A DNA stretch of 30,654 nucleotides from Guyanagaster necrorhizus (Eukaryota; Basidiomycota; Agaricomycetes; Agaricales; Physalacriaceae), in the NCBI RefSeq assembly GCF_019112545.1, contig NW_025064888.1, positions 1,022,018 through 1,052,671 of the forward strand, written 5' to 3'. Below, piece by piece: positions 10,681-20,700 of this stretch. Below the pieces are notes generated by a model, which saw nothing but the letters and a program-made list of their open reading frames with translations, was not told the origin of the DNA and searched no databases. The position numbers were made by a program, and so were the translations under genes. Numbering within the stretch: the first letter of the stretch is position 1; each line of letters starts with the position of its first letter.

Positions 10681-11770
10681 GATCTTGGACATTGGGCATG
10701 GCATTCTGAAGGGATACAATAAGTGGAAGGAGTGCATCACTATAATAAATCAGAAGCAACAGTAATAGAAGATGGTAATAAGTGAGTATCAGATAAGTAA
10801 CAAGAAGACTGGAGGAGACAGCCACAAAGGGACCATCACATCAATGCCATCCAAGACAGGCACTATCTCTTTTTATTCTGCCTAGAAAACTGCCACTGGA
10901 ACCACCTACATGGGTTTGAGAAAGCTGATGGATATTGACTGAATGAAGAAGGAAGGAAAATGTTTCAATTGCAGAAAGAAGGGACATTTGTCATAGAAGA
11001 AGAAATGCACACAAGAAGATATATGGGCACAAATCACTAAGTTGCAGAAAGAAGCAGACAGACTCAAAGAAAACAGCAAGGAGACAAAGATTGAGGAGGT
11101 AAAAGACAGAGCTGATGAGTGAGTGATTTCACTCAGTCAGCCAAAGGACTTGACAGTGTGTCTCTTGTAGCTGCTGGACAGACTTATGTATCCTCTGTAG
11201 TTATCCCTATTTACATGCATTCAAATATACCCAGTATTACAACTGCAACAAGACCATCCAAAGAATCACCAAAATCTAAGACTCAATTGCCTACAGATCA
11301 AACAGAAGGAGCAACTCCCACCAGCTGGCTCAAGCCATTTGGCACTGAATGGACTTGGTGAGCCATCAAAAACATGAAGATGGAAGAGAAAGCCAAGGTG
11401 GTACTCAAAAACTGAGTACACCAGACCCAAGCAGAGAAAGTTGTTGATGAGATAATTGAGGAAATGAGGAAAGCTGAATGATGTCAGGCATTGGAATGGC
11501 TTGACAAGCTATGGGAACCAAAGAAGTACATTCAGAGGCAGAAGACTACTGGCTGAAACCTAACCACCAAAGCTCAAATTAAGATGCTCACTACAAGGAC
11601 TGCTCACACAGTCTCTGCCCTGATCAATAGTGGTTGCACTGGGTGCTCAATCAATTGTGCTTTCATCATCAAGTACAACCTTCCAACCTGAGCCACTGTG
11701 GCTCCTATTCTAGTATACAATGCAGACAGAACCAAGAACCAAGCCAGCTTGATTACTGAATATATCAAAT
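10681..11770 (+). mobile_element. 3' part of older outer element: gag end, zinc knuckle, protease start
   Basis: Continues the gag frame of 1-1544 (ILDIGHGILKGYNKWKECI). It holds a zinc-knuckle remnant at about 10961-11006 (CFNCRKKGHLS, stop, KKKC) that lacks about three codons, including the last Cys of the CCHC box kept in the inner element. A linker homologous to 5290-6330 follows, then a protease start near 11620 reading LINSGCTGCSIN: the catalytic Asp of D-S-G is Asn (AAT at 11626-11628). Similarity to the inner element fades at about 11770, just after VYNADRTKNQASLITEYIK. RT and integrase of this element are missing. Confidence 0.82.
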
Positions 11771-12477
11771 AAAAAGAACATGATTGAAGTATGATTGAGA
11801 CTTCACATCATATTGATCAATGATGCATAATCATTGATATGCTGATGGATGTGCTTTGGAACAGAGAACTGATGCACCATAAGATAAATCTAGATATCTG
11901 AACCATTGGCTGAGAAACAAGAAGATTATGAGAAAGTGATGACTAGAGAAATAATTCCAGAGGTCTGGAACACATACTGGGCATGAGTTAATTGCTCTGA
12001 GGAGATAAAAAAGTGAAGAGGCTGATGGCTAGACCAGCTAATCAATGTCAAGTTGCATAGAAACCACAGACACAGTCCCAACTCAGAACAGAATATGCAT
12101 GTCAGACAGCAACATGCATAGGAGTAACTCTCATGATAATCTCTCACAGTTGCAGTGTATTGGGCATGAAGGCCTTGCACTCCAACTCTGGGTTTGAGTT
12201 TGTAACTTCAGGCAAGAGAATAGACCCTTTATTGAGATCATTAAGAGAGATTTGAGAACTGTGTGAGGTATCAAAAGCTTCTGCAGGACTCTAGTCTGAT
12301 TTAATAAGAGGTTTTGAATTGTGCTCTAGTCTGAGAATAAGAGAGCAGTGTCTGAAGAACACTCTTTTGAGTTTTTGAGATATTTGTAACACAAGGCACT
12401 ACAGGTGGCAGAGGTTCAAACTCTTTAAATGGAAAAACATCAGGTAAAAGTATCAGGCTGTGGAATGACTCATAACA
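11771..12477. other. CpG-less sequence of unknown origin between outer element and inverted-repeat arm
   Basis: About 700 bp without a CpG. I recognise no retroelement domain and no LTR. One open stretch on the minus strand (11926-12180) has no recognisable family. It could be a third element, or host sequence decayed by the same process. The right end at 12477/12478 is where similarity to the thioesterase-2 gene begins, inside that gene's third intron. Confidence 0.5.
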
Positions 12478-13134
12478 CATTTTCTCTGAGTTGGAACCAG
12501 TTTCTTTTGCAGGAGAACATGACCCTTGAGGTCCACTCCTTTTCCCTTACAACATTTTTCCATGATTAAATGTCTCTTTGGACCAGGAAAGCTGTTGAGA
12601 AAACACTTAACCTTTTTGAGGTCTCATCTTTTAGGCTCGGAAACTCGTCTTCTCCCGTTCCTCGTGATTTCCAGATACTGATACTTTCGTCTAGGGGAAC
12701 AACACTCAGGGTGATCTCAACATCCGTATTCATTCATGGTCGAATTCGGACCGCTCGCTGCGAGGTTTGCTTGTGACAATGATCTAGTGCTATCCAGTGC
12801 TTACTTTGTTCCCAGCTTTGGGACAAGGAAAGGGACAAATTGTACGTTTCCGCTGTTCATACGACTGTCAACAACATACGCCCCTCCCTGGTTAAATTAT
12901 AAATCTTCGTTCGGCAAGGCGAAACTAGTAATTATCGTACACTCCGGTTTGTTATGCTATCAGTTATCAATATCTGTTATAATTCCGTAATTCATGACGC
13001 GCTCCTCGACGACTAGATCGTCCCCTGCACCCAGAACAGTCGATACAATTTGAAGTAAGGTCCAACCAAACCTTGACAATCTATCAATGTCAGTCCGCCT
13101 ACGGTGGCCTCAATGTAGCCGGGGATCTCCAACT
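12478..13134 (+). pseudogene. Left arm A of inverted duplication: 3' end of a hotdog thioesterase gene, 5'-truncated
   Basis: This stretch matches the reverse complement of 27434-28096 over about 660 bp. It holds the end of intron 3, exon 4 (about 12691-12760, ending in GRIRTARCE), exon 5 (LWDKERDK...VKL, TAA at 12900-12902) and about 230 bp of downstream sequence of thioesterase 2. Exons 1-3 are missing, so no enzyme can be made. From 12478 to 12635 no CpG remains, whereas the right arm has seven there. From 12638 on CpG is nearly normal. Between 12636 and 13134 the arms differ at only about ten sites, mostly transitions, with the left arm losing CpG more often (about 12672, 12702, 13047, 13089). 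Confidence 0.9.
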
Positions 13135-13230
13135 GCTACTCAAGGGAAACTACAAGCAAGATCTTCCTATTACTTACTCTGGACCGAGAATACTCTATTG
13201 CCAACGCCCATCAGATTTATGTATATTTAG
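13129..13230 (+). repeat. Left arm B of inverted duplication: tail of thioesterase 1
   Basis: 102 bp matching the reverse complement of 25015-25116: the last codons of thioesterase 1 (about PTATQGKL) and its 3' flank up to ATTTATGTATATTTAG. It follows arm A with a shared CCAACT at 13129-13134. The codon that is TAA in the right copy is CAA here, so the stop is not conserved. No gene product is expected. Confidence 0.88.
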
Positions 13231-13429
13231 AGGAATTGTCTTTTCGTGAGCGTTTGGTGGTCGTTTGCAATATCGACGGCGCTAAATCTTGCCTTATTCT
13301 ACGAAAGCGACATTCAACAAGAGCAAAATAAGTGCGTCGAAGAGGATCTACACGAAGAAAAGAAGCCGAATGAACAAGAAGGTAAAATGGGGATGGTGCA
13401 TATACACTGAAGTAATGCATCATTTCCAC

Positions 13430-15439
13430 GTCTTTAATGATGCAAGGCCCGCGATTTCGAGTATCTTGTGGGACGTCTCGGGGAAGAGAAAGAAAACGAC
13501 GAGCACCTCGATGAAAATCCAGATGACACAGCTGCATGCATGTCTGTGTCAGCACTGGTCATTCGTACAGTAGAGCCTGAGCAACCTGAGATAGTATTTC
13601 CAACCTGTGGAAGTATATTCATACCACGCCGTCAAATCCAAGACTCGGGATACGTACCGGCGTTAGCTATTCCAATTGGGTTAACGAACTGGTTGAAAAA
13701 TCCAGCCGTACGGCTGAACCATTGGAACACAGTGATCCCTTTGGCTCGGACGTGGAAAGGGAACAGCTCGACGAGGAACGCTGGAGATGTTAAGAGTCAG
13801 AACGTGGCAGTGCATGCATTGGACGGGCTCACTGTATGTCAATGCGTTGAAGGCCATGTTGTAGGCCGGACTATAGAGGAAGATAAACCTATCGAAGTGG
13901 TTAGCGAGATTGCTTTGCTGGAAGAATGAGACATAGGCGATGACAGCGATCGAGGACCCGTGGCTCTCGGTCCGAGTGTAATTTGCACTAGCCACTGTCC
14001 ATCCCGTGAATATGAAAAGGATAGATGTAATACCCGCCTGGGGTGGTAACGATCAGACATGCGATTGGGTGAGGTGTATACATACCGGGTATACGGTCCT
14101 CCGCTTAAATAGTGTGCCGTTGAAAAGCTCCAGTATGTGTTCGCCAGGTTGATGAGATCCTTCGTACGGTTGTCTGTCACGTCGACGTTGTCCAGGATTC
14201 GAGCCAGGTAGTATCTGATTTTCATGTTAGGCAAGATTATAATCAATTGGTATCATGCACGATGTTAGACCGTTACCACTCCACTGAGTAAAGAGTCGCA
14301 GTAAAGAGCCGATTATAAGGCGTTTCCTCATGCCAGAAGTAGCAACCAGCTCCAACCAGCTCGTTTTGGCCGTTTCCCTTTCTAACGCCAAAGTCTTCTC
14401 AATCTGGGCGTATGCGGCTTTTACGAACTCGGAGTCAACGTCGCCTTCGGCGTGATATTTGACGAGGGACGCATACGCTTCTTCGCCTCTGCCTTTGGAA
14501 ATGAGCTATCTTGGGGAGTCTGGAATGAAGATGAAGGTAATCTGCATCAGACTGGGAACGAGTTGAACGAGCGACGGAATACGCTACCCCCAGTTGCTGT
14601 CCATGTTGAACGTGCCAAGCGTAATACCAGCGGCAACGATCGACCCTTAAGATAGAATAAGACAAGGCGGCAGGAGAAGACGATGAGCGACGTACCTATA
14701 AACCAGCAAGAGCTGAAAAGGGAGCCAAGAACAGCGCGCTCCTTAGGGTGTGACAGCTCTGGAGTAGTGTTATGTGAATCGTATGCTCAGACGTGGCTAG
14801 CTTATGCGTACCTCCGATGAGGGATGAAGCGGCTACGATCACGAATGGAATACCAAAGCCCAATACAAGACGAGAGCATACGAACATAGCGACTTTTGGT
14901 CGGAACAGAGTCAATTAAACAAACTTTGGAGGAGAAGAAGTCAGACGTACAGTTCTGGGATGCCGTCTGGAGGGCAGCGCCGACTATCATGAGGACACTT
15001 CCAAAGACAATTGCCCACCGCCGTCCCAAGTGATCGGTGACATAGGGAACGAACAGAAGTACAGCGATGGCACCAAGGGAATAAATTGCTGACATTAGAC
15101 CAAGAAGCGTCGATCGAGGAGAGTGATAGACTATGATCGATGTCAGCGATGCTTTCATTCTGAGGAGAATAATGCTTGATGTGCACAGGTATCCCAGGAG
15201 TCCACAGCTTGTAGGCCATTCATCATTGAAGAATCGAATCTGACAGTCAACTTTCAAAGCAGTGAAGAAATACATAGCTGCTCCTCTTACCCACTAGTCA
15301 TCTCTACCCCGATACAGGCTGGAAACAGAAGCAAGTATAGAAGGCGTAGGTTTGGTTTTCGATACCATGGTGTCTTGTCCTGTGCTGCGAAGCGAGATAC
15401 TGAGTCTGCGACATCCTTACTGGTATCCCGTGGAACCAT
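13430..15439 (-). pseudogene. MFS sugar transporter (lactose permease/hexose type), pseudogene
   Basis: A plasma-membrane sugar:proton symporter of the fungal sugar porter family in origin. From ATG at 15439 the spliced frame gives an N-terminus with YRKPNLRLLYLLLFPACIG, then SMMNGLQAVDSWD, LGLMSAIYSLGAIAVLLFVP, the DHLGRRWAI loop, SRLVLGFGIPF, SHPKERAVLG, PDSPR-stop, GMRKRLIIGS, YYLARILDN, SPAYNMAFNALTY, LVELFPFHVRAKGITVFQWF, NQFVNPIGIANAG and FPETSHKIL. Introns of about 45-65 nt interrupt it. Lesions: TGG to TAG in the SNWGWRIP segment (14584-14586), TGG to TAG in the PDSPRW motif (14506-14508), and a one-base loss in a T run (about 14123-14126). The end after FPETS also looks altered. Few lesions suggest recent death. 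It is convergent with the thioesterase fragments at 12.5-13.2 kb. Confidence 0.88.
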
Positions 15440-15776
15440 CAGAGCTGGTGAAGAAAGACGAAGGCAGATGAAACCTTAGTAGACTCGGAAGGGTGCGTTA
15501 TAGGTTATAAAGGTCCGCTTCAAACATAGATGTATGGGCCCACGACTGACATGTTTCTCCAGAGATTTGCCGTAACATGCGCTTAGCAAGGACGCCAGGT
15601 GAGAGTGAAATTCTCCGTTTCTGAACCGCATCGGCATTATCTTGAGCGAACAGTGGTGACTGTATGGGGAATCTCCAGTGGGGTAATCGATCCGTGTTGT
15701 AAAAAAGCAATGAATACGAACTTGATGGGTAGTTCACTGCATGTTCCTGCGCAGGAAGGTCCTCAGAAAGTGAGTT
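15440..15776. other. Upstream region of the transporter pseudogene
   Basis: No gene recognised. A TATAAA-like sequence on either strand at about 15503-15511 might have served the transporter, 65-70 bp upstream of its ATG. The open stretches here have no recognisable family. Confidence 0.35.
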
Positions 15777-16158
15777 CTAGTTCGGAAAATGTCCGGGGAG
15801 AAGGTTGGAATTGACAGCAGACATAGGTGACCCATGACCTTGATATAAGGGTGGGCGCGAGAAATTCGATATCAAGGAAACATCAGCCACACCCGGATCG
15901 CTCAGAAGCTGTTGGAAAATATCTTCCAAGCGTCACGGAGCCTGAAGTGGGAGCAACACATAGTAGAGAGGCTGGAAGTCTTGTGTTTGTGGTCCTTGCA
16001 TGACAGGAGCTATCGAAACTGATGGAACGAATAAGGAAGTCAGGTTGGTGTTGGGCGTTGCTGGGACACGATACGTATTACGGATAGTTCGCGTTCCGGT
16101 ACCGGTAACTGTGGCTATGATGGCTGCAAATGGTAAGAAGGTATGACTCAGCCATCAT
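15777..16158 (-). pseudogene. Small secreted-type protein gene, probably broken
   Basis: On the minus strand an ATG at 16158 begins MMAESYL. After what looks like one extra base, the frame continues LPFAAIIATVTGTG and about 115 further codons rich in Thr, Pro and Ser (parts: RTIRNTYRVP, TSLFVPSVSIAPVMQ, LEDIFQQLLSDPGVADVSL, LYQGHGSPMSAVN), ending in TAG at 15777-15779. One in-frame TGA (15933-15935), after LQAP, sits where CGA is a one-step ancestor. The first 20 residues would form a signal-peptide-like hydrophobic stretch. I recognise no family. A spliced real gene is possible. The call rests on the length of near-continuous frame only. Confidence 0.38.
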
Positions 16159-16478
16159 ATTCACGGCGGTCAGTCCCTTGAAGCCAACCGCGTAAATATT
16201 GCTTGTTTCTCTTTTTACAGAAAGTTAAATGCATGGCGTATCAATGTGCAAATATTCCATTACATGAAATCATTGAAATGAGCCCAAAACCAGGCATATC
16301 CGAGTAATAACTGCGGCACTTGCGGCAAGCGTACTTATGTCACATACGCATGGTCCGGTCACATATTTGTTTGGTCTTCCGTCTGAATTTAAATGAGTCT
16401 GCCGGTGCCGCTCGGCATCATTCGCTTCCTAACCATCTACCTAGACACGACCATACCTTTCCAGCTCGATTCCTCACG
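16159..16478. other. Upstream region of the RUB1 gene
   Basis: 320 bp holding the RUB1 promoter and 5' leader by position. AT-rich parts at 16200-16280; no clear TATA box, no gene. Confidence 0.4.
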
Positions 16479-16929
16479 ATGTTAATCAAAGTCAAGGTCA
16501 GAATATCGCGTCCGAAGTTCATTTATATTACTGACATGTTGTCTCAGACCTTGACGGGAAAGGAGGTACCAGTAAATTCCACGCCACTGACCAACATTCT
16601 TATTCTTGGGTATTCAGATCGAGCTAGATATTGACCTGGATGACAAGGCAGGTTGACTATCTCGCCGTCCATTTGCGCAGAAGGGGCTTATAAGAGCGTC
16701 GCGTCAAGATCACACGAATCAAGGAGAAAGTTGAGGAGCAATCTGGTGTCCCTCCGCCACAGCAGCGATTGATTTTTAGTGGCCGTCAAATGTACGATAT
16801 TGGGTTACTCTCATTAGATCTCATCGTTGATACGAGTTCTGTAGGGCCGATGACAAGACCGCGAGGGAGTTTAACATTGCACCGGGATCAGTGCTGCATC
16901 TGGTCCTTGCCCTTCGCGGTGGGCGGTAA
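16479..16929 (+). CDS. RUB1: NEDD8/Rub1 ubiquitin-like protein
   Basis: Ubiquitin-like modifier conjugated to cullins to activate SCF-type ubiquitin ligases. Five exons: 16479-16496, 16548-16565, 16618-16647, 16709-16791 and 16845-16929, giving 77 aa with all phases consistent. The protein starts MLIKVKTLTGKE, has [18 protein letters not shown] in the middle and ends LVLALRGGR. Ala at position 72 (L-A-L-R-G-G) marks NEDD8 rather than ubiquitin, which has Arg there. The mature form ends at Gly76, so a hydrolase must remove one Arg. Intron 3 (16648-16708) appears to use a GC donor (AAG|GCAGGT); any GT alternative breaks the frame. The only doubt is whether this intron is spliced efficiently. 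Confidence 0.93.
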
Positions 16930-17024
16930 TTCGGGATTCAAAACACAGTTGTATGCCTAATTGGTCGTCGTCGCAATGTATCTCATATCGGTCCTCTCAC
17001 GCAGTCACAGTTATTTGCAGTGAT

Positions 17025-17332
17025 TTATAGAATGCAAGCCTTGTAATCGATTCCTTTTTGATCGTTATGCGCTCTACAGGCCCTCTCTATTTCCTGAATA
17101 TTGGCCGACTCCACTCTTCCCTCCGAGGTACTCACGTTGAGGGTCCGTCGAGGAGCTTTCGAAGCATCCCCATGTCTACCTTTTTAACTGTTGTCAAGCT
17201 ACTCATCACCTCAGGGAGGATTACTAGAGTGTAGGCGATATGAAACTTAGCGAAAACCGGATCGTGATGCAGGGGAACATTGATGAAAAGAACAGTGTTG
17301 GTGTGATCAGATACATCGCATTCGGAATACAT
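17025..17332 (-). CDS. Small hypothetical protein, two exons
   Basis: Exon 1 is 17332-17136 (from an ATG), the intron 17135-17074 with a perfect GTGAGT donor and TAG acceptor, and exon 2 17073-17025. Together they code 81 aa (about MYSECDVSDHTN..., FAKFHIAYTLVILPEVMSS, LRKLLDGPSTAHNDQKG). The hydrophobic middle is flanked by charged residues. I recognise no family. It is convergent with RUB1, whose stop lies about 95 bp away. Matching splice signals and phase support a gene; lack of homology and short length argue for caution. Confidence 0.4.
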
Positions 17333-17779
17333 AAATAATCATTTCAATTTTGCTTGGGTTCAAAAAATTCCATATTTTTCAAAGCAGCTGAGCCTGTATT
17401 GTATCCACGTACACAAAAATGCTAAGACATAAATGTTGACCGTGTGGGCACTAGTGGGGAACTAACATCAGTGGTCACACTGAGAGAGATATTTACGTAA
17501 TGGCCACACCTATAGCCCGTGTTGCCGCGGGTTCATTCGCTTTTTCCTTTCTACGCTCATCGTCCTCGGAGTCGTCTTGGTGTGCCGCTGCACTTATCCA
17601 ACTATACCTTGCCGTATAGAGCGGTCACCTTTCTGCCGTCATTTACCCCAGCTACTGATAGCAATTCTTCCCGGGACCCAGGTCGAGGAAACTTTTTCTC
17701 CCTAATCTGTGCTACCTCATCCTAGGGCGGAAGGCCTTACATACACCATCTACACTACCCCTTGGTTCAAATAGGCTTC
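17333..17779. other. Upstream region of BOI2-like gene
   Basis: About 450 bp, pyrimidine-rich in its last 250 bp (for example TTTTTCCTTTCTACGCTC near 17540), as is common in fungal promoters and 5' leaders. No gene seen. Confidence 0.4.
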
Positions 17780-20700
17780 ATGCGCGAATACGTCTACGCT
17801 CTGCATGACTTCATTCCCGAAAACGAGGACGAGGTACCCTTTCGGGCTGGGGAGCGGATTGAGGTCGTAGAGAAGGATGATGCATACGGCGATGGATGGT
17901 GGACGGTGAGTGATCGTTATGTTATATTCATATGCCGGAAAGACGTTTTCAGAGGCCTGAGACACCTGCCCTTGGCAGAGCATGTATATCAGACCGGCGT
18001 TTCGCATTCTCACCCCGCTTTCTCTTTCCCATGGCTCAGACCACATACTCACTTGTCGTTACTAAGGGCCTCAATGGATCTGGAAAGAAGGGTCTGTTCC
18101 CTCAGACTTATACTTCGCCTACAGAGCCTACCGTCGCTGTCGGTATTGCGTCCTCCTCTTCACTTCCAGTGGACCCAGATACCACCGTGAAAACGCCCCT
18201 GCAGCCTCTACACGAAGAGCCGGAGATAGAGTCGCCCCAGCCGCCTCCTGCTATATTTCTTAATGACCAAGAAACCGTTGGAACTAATGGCGACGGTGAA
18301 GTCATGAAAGCAACCATGACAGACGTTCAGAAGGCCATTGAGCAACTTGGCAGAGGAAGCGGGACAGCAGATGACACAGACGGTGCGCAGAGCTTCAGTT
18401 TCGCTAGTTCTCATGGAGGTCGGGACACCGAGGAAGATACAGATTTTGACATGAGCGACGCCGACGCTGCTGGTGATGAGGGGGAGGGCTGGCATAAAGG
18501 TGCTAGACGGAAGTTGGCGGAGAAAGCGAGGCAAGCAGTAGAGGATGCTGAACGGTTAGAAATGATCGGCATGAGCCGCTCGAGCAGTAACCGGACTTAC
18601 GCTCCTCCCATTCCCGTGGAGCTTAGCGACGAGAGTGAAGATGAAGAGGATGAGCACGACTATACGCCTCCAGCGGGTCTCCAGGGTCAAAGGAGGCACT
18701 CGTACATACCGGAAGAGGATGAAGATGTAGAGTCTGTCCCAGGCCACTCTCTCTTCCCTAACGACGACAAAACTCTAGGCGACCGAGCATCGCATTCCCC
18801 TCGCAGCTCGACGCACTTCTCTCCATCAGAGTGTGACGAAGCAGAGATGCAACCAGCTACAGCTACACGTATCAACTTTGCGGCGCAGCCAGAGCGAGTC
18901 ATGACTCCTCCCAATGAATCCCAGCCCACTTCTCCCAAGTCTGTCACTCTGGCTCAAGCAGCTGCCGTCCCCATGCCTCAATCTCCTCCAGACACAAATA
19001 GTGCCAATACGCCAGTAATTGATGCCGTAGCCGCATTGCCATCGTCAGTTGTAGCTACAAACGCGACGACAACGACTCAGTCTAAACATAGCAGTATAGG
19101 CTCTTCGCCTGCTTCTCCATCTCATAGCGCACCAGGAAATGACTCCCTGCTGTCGGCAACAGTATCGACAATACCAACTCCAGTGGACAAAAAGGAGAAG
19201 AATCATCCGTCCGAATGGTCTCTGGACGAAGTCGTTGACTGGTTGAAAAATAAAGGCTTTGACCAGGATGTTTGTGAAAAATTCACCGGTATGTCTGTCC
19301 TGATGTGTCCCGTCCACAGCTCAGCTCACACCGTCTGTAGAGCAAGAAATCACTGGTGATGTCCTACTCGAGCTAGACGTCAATCTCCTCAAAACGGAGA
19401 TCGGTATTATGGCGTTCGGCAAACGCATGAGAATTGCCAATGCTATCACGGACCTTCGTCGACCACCATCCATCGTCTATTCCGACCACCCAGATCAGCC
19501 TTCACCTCACCTCTTCACACAGTCCCCTGCGACATATGCCGATGGCCAAAGTCACTCTAGGAACCAGTCCCAGTCTCAGTCACACCATTCTTACCCTGGC
19601 TCAACCAGGTACTCACATAGCGTGCAAAGTTCGATTAATGGATTCGCGGCTCTCATCAGCCCAGAGAGTGCACCCCATACGGCAGATACTCCGGTTTCAC
19701 CTCCATCGACCCTAGATCCCGAGCCAGAGCCTGTAGGGCTCACTATGTCCGCTACTAATGGAAAGGCGCCCGTGAGTCGATTGCCATAAGTCTCTGGAGC
19801 TAGTTTACTAAACATGTTTCTGTTTCATAGAAATCAAGACCGTCTCAGCTGTCATTATCGCCAAGCGATGGTGCAATGGACGCGTCTATCAAAGCTGTTG
19901 GGGATATCCCTGAGGAAGTGGAAGAAGAGCGGGAAGAACGCGCTGCGCTTACTGAGGTTGGTCATACAACTCATCCTATTTGATTGATGCTCATCGTGTA
20001 ATGTTTCAGGGCGAAGGTCTTTCTGCCCGTTCTGTACGAAGGAGGTTGTTTGGTCGTTCTCATGACTCGGAAAATTCTGGAAAAGATTCTGGTTCCCGGA
20101 CATCGAAGGATGGGATATCGCCGTCATCTCCCGCTTTGTCTATTTATGCGGAGAAGGAGAAGGATAAAGCGAAGGACAAAACCAAAGACAAGGATAAGGA
20201 CAAGGATATTGCGCGCCATGGACGAAAACAGCGGAGTGTCGATGTTGGCAAGTCTGGTGAACGGCTTAGTTTGTTTGCCGGTTCACTCAGTGCTACACTT
20301 GGCAAGAGTCGTAAACCTCCTCCGAAGTATTCGTGCGTGTCTCTCTGCTTTATTCCCATTACGATGATTGACGTTTCTTTTGTCACAGCGGCGACGATAC
20401 CCCTGAAAAGGGATCATCATTCCATCTTCCAAGACTATATAGCACAAGTAGTCGGAAAACTTCCTCTTCTGGGCGACCGTCGACTCCCGGCGCTCCCAAA
20501 GTCTCCAAGGAGCCGAAGGAGGGTTCAGGGGAGAGGCTAGTTGATAAAGAGCAGAGGGAATCGAAGGAAGGACGTACAGAGCATGCCACCCTTCGCAAGC
20601 GAACGGCGTCTTACCCTGGATCGTATCCTGTATCCACCGAACTATCCCAGAGCGATGGCCCTGTTGGCCAGCTGAAGCCTGGGCAAAGCATCTTGGAACA

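Noticed and set aside
1..12636. Classical ascomycete RIP as the cause of decay.
   Set aside because: RIP prefers CpA and would leave CpG. Here CpG is the class that vanished, and LTR differences are reciprocal TG/CA. A minor non-CpG component exists.
13217..13555. Minus-strand 112-codon frame as a separate gene.
   Set aside because: It overlaps the C-terminal exons of the sugar transporter pseudogene (FPETS region) in another frame and has no family.
13468..13929. Plus-strand 153-codon frame.
   Set aside because: Antisense shadow of the transporter exons with VELFPFHVRAKG and NQFVNPIG.
16479..16929. Ubiquitin rather than NEDD8.
   Set aside because: Ala at position 72 and the [14 protein letters not shown] segment are NEDD8/Rub1-specific, and there is no polyubiquitin or ribosomal fusion.
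17932..19359. 475-codon open frame starting at 17932.
   Set aside because: Its start lies in intron 1 of the BOI2-like gene. The real protein begins at 17780 with the SH3 domain and is spliced at 17905/18067; the frame's end runs into intron 2.
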